Shown one piece after another: positions 6,176 to 10,308 of a DNA stretch of 10,308 nt. Under the pieces are notes generated by a model. That model ran no database searches, had not been told where the DNA came from, and was given only the letters and a program-made list of their open reading frames with translations. Source of the stretch: Ochromonadaceae sp. CCMP2298 (Eukaryota > Sar > Synurophyceae > Ochromonadales > Ochromonadaceae); assembly GCA_026770595.1 (NCBI GenBank), contig MU634764.1, positions 1-10,308 of the forward strand, given 5' to 3'. The position numbers were made by a program, and so were the translations under genes. The stretch's first letter is position 1. Each line of letters begins with the position of its first letter.

Positions 6176-8939
6176 TCATACCCCTCCTTCGTGCTCCATT
6201 CGCTCCAGCAGCTCGAGGGTGCCCATGGCGTCCTGCCTGAGCAGCAGACCCTGCAGGGGGCCTTCCAACACCCCCTCCGACAACTCCTCCACCCCCCCCA
6301 GTCCCTCCCCCTGCAACCCCTCCTTTGTCTTCTTCCCCTTCACCGGCCCCTCCCCCCTGATCAGTCTGCGCGCAGTCCCGTACAGCCTCTTGAACTGCCT
6401 GATGTTGTACTCCGCCTCTCTGACAGGGTCCTATGAGGGGGTTGGGGTTATGGTTGGTGTTGGTGTTAGTGTTAAGGTTAGGGGTAAGGATTAGGGTTGC
6501 GGTTATGGTTATTGTTGAGGTTAGGGTTACCTCGTTGCGCGGGAACGTGTCGAAGTATATGTGCCCCCGGTAGTCGGTCTTCAGCAGCCACACCACGAAC
6601 TCAAGCGCCAGGGGCCTGTTGACACTGCCGAACGCCAGTCCATCTTCTGCGCCCAGACGGCCGTACCCATCACCCAACTGCACCCCGAATAATTTACCAC
6701 CCCCACTGCCACTGCCACTGCTTACACTGCTGCCACTGCTACTACCCCTGCTCCATTTGCCCCAACTGCTCCCCTTGCCTCCACCCGCCTCAACCCCCCT
6801 TCCATCCTCCTTATCCCCTCTACCCCCTCCAACCCCCCCAGTACACATCCGCTGCACCATCGCCACCGACTGCGCCGGATTCTCTCCTGCCATGAGGCAG
6901 TGCCCAAAGTCCAGAGTCAGCCCGAAGTTGCCCCGACACACCTGCCTCTCCAGCAGCACCGCAGCGCCCGTAGAGGGGACGGAGAAGAAGCGAGTGTTCT
7001 CGTCGGTGGGCTTGAACTCCAGGCTGATGCGGATGGAGGGGTGAGCGTCGCACACTTCTTGAAATGCGGTGACGATGTGCTCCCACTGCAGTGAGTGGTC
7101 AGCCTGCAGGAGTGGGAGGGTTAGAATACAGGGGTTTAATACAGGGGTTAATAGAGGGTTTACTACATTTTGGGGTGCATATAGGTGTATGGGTAACCGT
7201 ACCTGCAGGGGGTAGTCGTAACCATCAAAGGCTGACCAGACCACCACCTCCGAAGCTCCCAGGTCGGCCGCCCACCTGCACGCGTCCTTGGTTAGCTGCA
7301 CCGCCCTAGCGCGTATGTCGGCATCTGCGTGCGTGAATGCCCCGCCCTGCATGGACTTGGGAAAGCGCAGACACACCGCGCCGCACCCCAGACCCGCCCC
7401 CGCCAGTGCCCTCTTAATCCTCTCTAGCTGCGCCACACCCTCGTTACTCAAGGGCGCATGTGTGAGGTGCTGGGGGTAGTTGAAGTCGACCAGGCTTAGT
7501 CCCCTCACCTGCCCCTGCCGCCTCACCAGGTCCTCTGGAGCTAGTGACCTCTCCACACCTGCACCTCCTGTGCCTGCGTCTGCACCTGCCTCGAACAGAT
7601 CCAGTCTGTCCTTCATGCTGTTTAGTCTAGAGGCAAATTGGAATGGACACTCCTCCTCCTCGCCAGTGAACCCGCCCCTCAGAAACAGACCCCCCGCATC
7701 CGCCACTGCCCCCTCCCCAGCGCTCTGCTCGTCCAGGAAAGCCTGGCACTCCTCGCCAGTGGGGCAGGCGGGGATGGCGCCCAATCGTGTGACAGCTAGG
7801 GCCCCTGCGGCAGCCGCCCAGCGCAGGCTGTGTGCCAGGCTGCGGCCCTGCACGCACAGGGAGACGGCGAATGCAGCTCTGAACACGTCCCCCGCCCCCG
7901 TCTCGTCCAAACAGCGCCTATTCCCTAGTGACAGTCCGGGCTGGTAGAGAATGCCCATCTCTGCCCCACCCTCTATTCCCATCCCCTCGGTCCCCTCTGC
8001 TCCCTCTGTTCCCTCTGTTCCCTCTTTTCCCTTCTTTCTCTCCGTCCCCTCCATTGTTTCCCCCCGCTCCAGCAGCAGCAATGCCCCCTCTGCCCCCAGA
8101 GTGATGAGAACCCTTCTCGCACCCATCTCCTGCAACCGCCGCCCCGCAGCCACCACCCCCTCTCTGCAGTCAGCAGGCATCCCTGTAGCGCGACGCAGTT
8201 CTGATAGGTTGGGGGAGAGGTAGGCGCAGCGACTTAGGTGTGCGGGGGTGAGGGTGCGCACGGCGCCGCCTAGATCTTGGAATACGGGCACACCTCTGGT
8301 GTGTGCTGCAGCAGCTACTGCCTCGTTTATGGTCTGCGGAATCTCCATCTGCAGCAGCACGCAGGCAGGCAGGGCTCTCTCCGTCCCCTCCCCTGCCCCC
8401 TCCCCCTCGCCTGTACCCTCGCCCACCCCCTCCACCGGCCCCCTCTCCATTGCCGCAAAGATGCCCTCCGCATTCGCCCCTGCCTCCGATCCCACACCCC
8501 AGTCCCCATTGGCTCCCTCCAGCACCAGTGCTGAGACCCCCCCTCCGGGCTGCAGGAAGACCAGACCCATGCCTGAGGGTCTGGAAGAGCTGCTGCTGAG
8601 AGACAGGTCTACGCCGTTGCTGCACAGCACGTCCCGCAACATCACACCGTTCGCGTCCCCGCCAAATCGACCCACGAAGACACTCTGGGCGCCCATTCTT
8701 GTGCTGGAGACGGCTTGGTTTGCTCCCTTCCCGCCCGCAAAGGTGGCGCCGGCGTCTGCTCTGCTGGGACATACGACTGTCTCGCCAGGCAAAGGGAAGG
8801 CGTCCAAGGGTACGATGACGTCTGCATTGACGCTCCCCACCACCACCACCACGCCAGCCGCTGCACCTCCTGCCACGACTGTGGTGATCAAGCTGCAGCA
8901 CAAGCAGGCGAGAAGCAGCAATGTATGGAAGGATCCCAT
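6176..8939 (-). CDS. Secreted or organelle-targeted ribokinase (PfkB family) fused to a xylose-isomerase-like TIM barrel; three exons
   Basis: Exons are 8939-7203, 7103-6531 and 6430-6176 (minus strand), joined in phase 0 into 854 codons plus TGA. Residues 1-23 are a hydrophobic signal peptide ending VVA. Residues 30-405 are a ribokinase/PfkB domain: GSVNAD (35-40), GGKGANQA (69-76), LLQMEIP (195-201), N244xxE247, TLGAEG (280-285) and DETGAGD (345-351), with D351 the likely catalytic base. Residues about 437-854 resemble sugar isomerases/epimerases with a xylose-isomerase-like TIM barrel: GYDYPLQADH across intron 1, SLEFKP (606-611), LTLDFGH (641-647, likely metal ligands), HIYFDTFPRNEDPV across intron 2, then QDAMGTLELLERM near the end. 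Inference: isomerisation and phosphorylation of one sugar in one chain; the sugar is unknown. Reading through intron 2 shifts the frame and loses the conserved tail. TAG at 8961-8963, in frame 24 nt upstream, supports this start. Odd: the signal peptide, Glu/Gly-rich inserts in the kinase and a Gly/Ser-rich insert in the barrel. Confidence 0.9.
6431..6530 (-). other. Intron 2 (100 nt) of the kinase/isomerase gene, built of degenerate telomere-like repeats
   Basis: On the minus strand the intron starts GTAACC after ...AACGAG and ends TCATAG before GACCCTGTC. Removing 100 nt, which is not a multiple of three, switches the frame to DPVREAEYNIRQFKRLYG and 84 codons ending in TGA. This matches the family's tail, whereas the unspliced frame gives Thr/Asn-rich nonsense. 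Almost the whole intron is a 6-bp-period array of GTTNNN units on the + strand, including TTAGGG, TTGGGG, TTATGG and TTGGTG. Confidence 0.88.
6696..6845 (-). repeat. Gly/Ser-rich insert within the TIM-barrel coding region
   Basis: About 50 codons (residues 666-715 of the spliced protein) encode low-complexity Gly/Ser-rich sequence between MVQRM and KLFGVQLGD, where this fold normally has a short loop. The DNA contains repeated CCACTG and CTGCCACTG words on the + strand. It keeps the frame, so it may be a tolerated loop expansion. An unspliced or alternatively spliced intron is the other possibility, since the minus strand has GTGTAC near the 5' edge and CAG words near the 3' edge. Confidence 0.65.
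7104..7202 (-). other. Intron 1 (99 nt) of the kinase/isomerase gene
   Basis: On the minus strand the intron begins GTACGG directly after CCCCTGCAG and ends CTCCTGCAG before GCTGACCAC. Its length is a multiple of three with no stop, so it can be misread as 33 extra codons (VRLPIHLYAPQNVV...). Removing it gives GYDYPLQADHSLQWEHIV, the expected spacing for this TIM-barrel family. It carries four ~13-bp degenerate GGGTTTAATACAG-like units on the + strand. An acceptor at CACTGCAG (7088) is possible but would delete conserved residues. Confidence 0.85.
7956..8066 (-). repeat. Glu/Gly-rich repeat insert in the ribokinase domain (second)
   Basis: Residues 292-328 are ERGETMEGTERKK followed by Gly-Thr-Glu and Gly-Ala-Glu triplets. 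The DNA is a 9-bp-period repeat (CCCTCTGTT words on the + strand, about 7989-8032). It sits between the TLGAEG strand and the anion-hole region, where ribokinases normally have a short connection. A similar insert occurs at 8376-8444. Confidence 0.8.
8376..8444 (-). repeat. Glu/Gly-rich repeat insert in the ribokinase domain (first)
   Basis: Residues 166-188 are a Gly-Glu-Gly-Thr repeat stretch (EGVGEGTGEGEGAGEGTER) just before the conserved LLQMEIP strand. The + strand shows repeated CCCTCCCC, CTCGCCTGTACC and CTCGCCCACC words. It lies in a loop position and keeps the frame, so it is probably a slippage-generated surface loop. Confidence 0.75.
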
Positions 8940-8979
8940 CCTAGCTCTGCCTAGCTCTGCCTAGCTCTGCCTAGCTCTG
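8940..8979 (-). repeat. Four perfect 10-bp repeats abutting the kinase start codon
   Basis: CAGAGCTAGG is repeated four times on the minus strand with no gap before ATG at 8939-8937. The unit contains TAG, and the copy at 8961-8963 is in frame with the ATG, closing the frame upstream. It would lie in the 5' UTR. It could affect start-site scanning, or may simply be a slippage product. Confidence 0.9.
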
Positions 8980-9062
8980 TGGCCGAGCCTCGCTGCTCAA
9001 CGAGCGGGAGCAGTCGAGAGGCGTGTAGAATAAGAACGCCTTCGGACGCACTGTGATGCTGT

Positions 9063-9085
9063 GTGTGCAATGCCGCATTGCACAC
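9063..9085. promoter_or_regulatory. Perfect 23-bp palindrome upstream of the kinase/isomerase gene
   Basis: Arms GTGTGCAATGC (9063-9073) and GCATTGCACAC (9075-9085) are exact reverse complements around a single C. It lies about 125 nt upstream of the kinase ATG, in the region shared with the divergent gene at 9791. A symmetric site of this size suggests binding by a dimeric transcription factor; that role is inferred from symmetry and position only. Confidence 0.5.
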
Positions 9086-9165
9086 TCCCAGCGGCTGTGA
9101 TGAATCCGGATCCACAAAAAGTAGAGGACGTTACAGGATGAGAGCCTTTTTGCTGTAAATTTTCC

Positions 9166-9396
9166 GGTTGCGCCAAAAGATGACAGGTTGCGCCTGGGTT
9201 TTTAGGGCTCGCGCCCACGGTAACCTAGGGCTCGCGCCTATTGAATCATTAGGTCTCGCGCCTAGACCCACTTAGGGGGTGCGCCGCAGGCTTAGGGTCC
9301 TTCTCGCACACTTTTTGTGACCTAGGGCTCGCGCAGTCGCCCACCATCCTAGGGCTCGCGGAGTCGCCCAGTGATCGCCCCGTATCTAGGGTTTTG
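9166..9396 (+). repeat. Degenerate TAGGGCTCGCGCC repeat array
   Basis: GGTTGCGCC occurs at 9166-9174 and 9186-9194. Units close to CTAGGGCTCGCGCC follow at 9202, 9225, 9249, 9272, 9292 (partial), 9322 and 9349, and a final CTAGGGTTTTG at 9386. Spacing is 20-30 bp. The pair at 9321 and 9348 repeats at exactly 27 bp and shares CCTAGGGCTCGCG followed by AGTCGCCCA. It lies between the divergent kinase and coiled-coil genes. The units combine a telomere-like TAGGG with a CG-rich half. Confidence 0.8.
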
Positions 9397-9790
9397 ACTT
9401 TTTTGTCGACTCCAAAATTTGGGTTTTTTCAACCTGAAAATACGACACCGTATTTTGTCCCATTCGGTAAGGCACTCCACAAAAAGTAATTCGGACCCCT
9501 TTGCCAAAACAGTCGAATTTACGCACGGCCCGTGTTTTTTGCCGATGCTCTTGTTGTTTGCCCAAAGTGCTTGCCAAATCTTTAGGAGGGCCGGCACTTC
9601 AAGTCCAACAGTCAAACCAGTGTTGCCAGTGCTGGTGTGCCACAATTCGCTCGCTCACGGAACCGACAGCAGCGAGCAGTCCATCATCCCGCCGGTTCGC
9701 CGAGCGCCAGCGCGGGTGGGTCAGCCCAGCGGAGCAGTCTACGACGCACAGTGGCTATCGGGTGTCGATTGAGCCCAACAACACCTCTGG
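9397..9790. other. Upstream region of the coiled-coil gene, no gene recognised
   Basis: The composition differs from the rest of the window, with runs of T and A in its first half. It contains a hairpin (9437-9456) and one of three copies of CACAAAAAGT (9478-9487; the others are at 9113-9122 and, inverted, at 9310-9319). Overlapping open frames exist on both strands (for example + 9419-9772), but their translations look non-coding and I recognise no family. It probably holds the promoter and 5' UTR of the gene starting at 9791. Confidence 0.4.
9437..9456. other. Short perfect hairpin (8-bp arms, 4-nt loop)
   Basis: AAAATACG and CGTATTTT are exact reverse complements separated by ACAC. No following T-run or other context shows a role; it may be a binding site or chance. 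Confidence 0.4.
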
Positions 9791-10308
9791 ATGCGTATAA
9801 CTAAGGTTGTCCACATGGCCTGGCTGCTGGCGATGACGCAAATGAGCCTTTTTGGTCTCCTGGGACTGCTCTTGCTCCCCAGCGCCAACGCGGTCGCCTT
9901 ACCGTTCGTCGCGGGCCTGCAGCACTTCGGCAGCACTCTGAGGGAGGAGTTCAACTTCCGACGCAACGGCCTGGAGAAGTACAGAGAGCAGATACAGCTA
10001 CGCACGCAGCAGAACATCGACCAGTTCCGTAGCGACCAGCGCAAGCTCCTGGTGGACGCTAGGCGGGACCTGAGGCTGTACGTGGACCAGGTCAACGCAG
10101 TGTACGCAGAGGCAGTGGAGAGTCTGCAGAGGCAGAGGGACAGCCTGGAGGCAGAGTACGTACAGTCCTACCGCATCGACGAGTCGCTAGAGGCCTTCGG
10201 GAAGTTCTACAACGAGACTCTGTCGCAGAGTGTGCTGACGGGCAGCGGCTGGTTCGGACAGGAGGACAGCACGCAGGGGAGGGGCTGGGGCTGGGGCAAG
10301 GGCTGGGG
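9791..10308 (+). CDS. Secreted or membrane-targeted helical (coiled-coil-like) protein, 5' part, running off the window
   Basis: An open frame follows TGA at 9770-9772 and has no stop to the window edge. The first ATG is 9791 (MRITKVVHMAWLLAMTQ...). A second in-frame ATG at 9815 gives MAWLLAMTQMSLFGLLGLLL. Both give an N-terminal hydrophobic segment ending PSANA, a good signal-peptidase site. I chose 9791 because it adds the basic n-region, but its context is weak and 9815 is nearly as likely. After the signal, about 100 residues are charged and Gln-rich, with long runs free of Pro and Gly (REEFNFRR, EKYREQIQLRTQQNIDQF, AVESLQRQRDSLEAEY), consistent with a long helix or coiled coil. The visible part ends in a Gly/Trp-rich run (GRGWGWGKGWG). 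I recognise no family. Transcription is divergent from the kinase gene. The 3' end, and any introns beyond the window, are missing. Confidence 0.7.
   Translation, partial: MRITKVVHMAWLLAMTQMSLFGLLGLLLLPSANAVALPFVAGLQHFGSTLREEFNFRRNGLEKYREQIQLRTQQNIDQFRSDQRKLLVDARRDLRLYVDQVNAVYAEAVESLQRQRDSLEAEYVQSYRIDESLEAFGKFYNETLSQSVLTGSGWFGQEDSTQGRGWGWGKGW

Noticed and set aside
6153-6430. Unspliced continuation of the minus-strand kinase frame to a stop at 6153
   Set aside because: It reads through a GT-AG intron of repeats and then gives Gly/Arg-rich sequence. The spliced frame gives the conserved DPVREAEYNIRQF tail and TGA at 6176.
6219-8964. Several long + strand open frames (for example 7480-7947 and 8248-8964) with Pro/Ser/Thr-rich translations
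   Set aside because: They are antisense to the kinase/isomerase exons. The GC-rich minus-strand coding sequence has few stops on its complement, and the translations match nothing.
9640-9690. GCTCGCT...AGCGAGC inverted repeat as a possible tRNA or terminator
   Set aside because: The arms are only 7 bp with no tRNA loops or T-run; it is likely chance.
9419-9772. 117-codon + open frame just before the coiled-coil gene, and an overlapping minus-strand frame (9349-9645)
   Set aside because: There is no recognisable motif or signal, the two overlap each other, and the region contains a hairpin and repeats more consistent with regulatory or non-coding DNA.
9739-10095. 118-codon minus-strand open frame
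   Set aside because: It is antisense to the signal-peptide/coiled-coil gene on the + strand, and its Arg/Ser/Cys-rich translation looks like a shadow.

Overview
This looks like nuclear DNA from a eukaryotic microbe, most likely a unicellular alga or another protist. The evidence is one gene with two short GT-AG introns (99 and 100 nt), long coding regions interrupted by low-complexity inserts, N-terminal secretory signals, degenerate telomere-like tracts, and leucine-rich and EGF-like fragments of kinds common in protist genomes. Bacterial signals such as Shine-Dalgarno sites or operons were not seen. I cannot name the lineage. The telomere-like tracts are TTAGGG-type, but they are too degenerate to diagnose it.

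Layout. Positions 1-4480 hold no intact gene. The + strand is strongly A+C-rich and poor in T, and it carries a dispersed ~28-30 bp repeat plus short tandem repeats. Two small blocks (445-650 and 1387-1533) read like the wreck of one cysteine-rich, EGF-like secreted or surface protein gene, broken by frameshifts and stops. Positions 4488-5694 (+) hold a leucine-rich-repeat gene of the F-box/LRR (cysteine-containing) type. Its 5' half is disrupted by a frameshift and an in-frame stop, while its last 213 codons are intact. Positions 5695-6175 form a convergent intergenic region with a G-rich tract and a C-rich tract.

The best-supported gene is on the minus strand at 6176-8939. It has three exons and encodes an 854-residue fusion of a ribokinase/PfkB sugar kinase and a xylose-isomerase-like TIM-barrel domain, behind a signal peptide. 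Its reading frame makes sense only after splicing. Both introns are built from degenerate GGGTTA-like repeats. A 10-bp unit repeated four times abuts its start codon.

Positions 8980-9790 are the divergent upstream region. It contains a perfect 23-bp palindrome, an array of degenerate TAGGGCTCGCGCC units and a hairpin. From 9791 to the window edge (+) runs the 5' part of a secreted coiled-coil-like protein gene. The sugar kinase/isomerase fusion suggests consecutive isomerisation and phosphorylation of a sugar in one polypeptide. Nothing else in the window is clearly linked to that pathway. The most unusual material is the fusion gene with its repeat-built introns and the decayed A+C-rich region; I did not find a clearly new multi-gene system.
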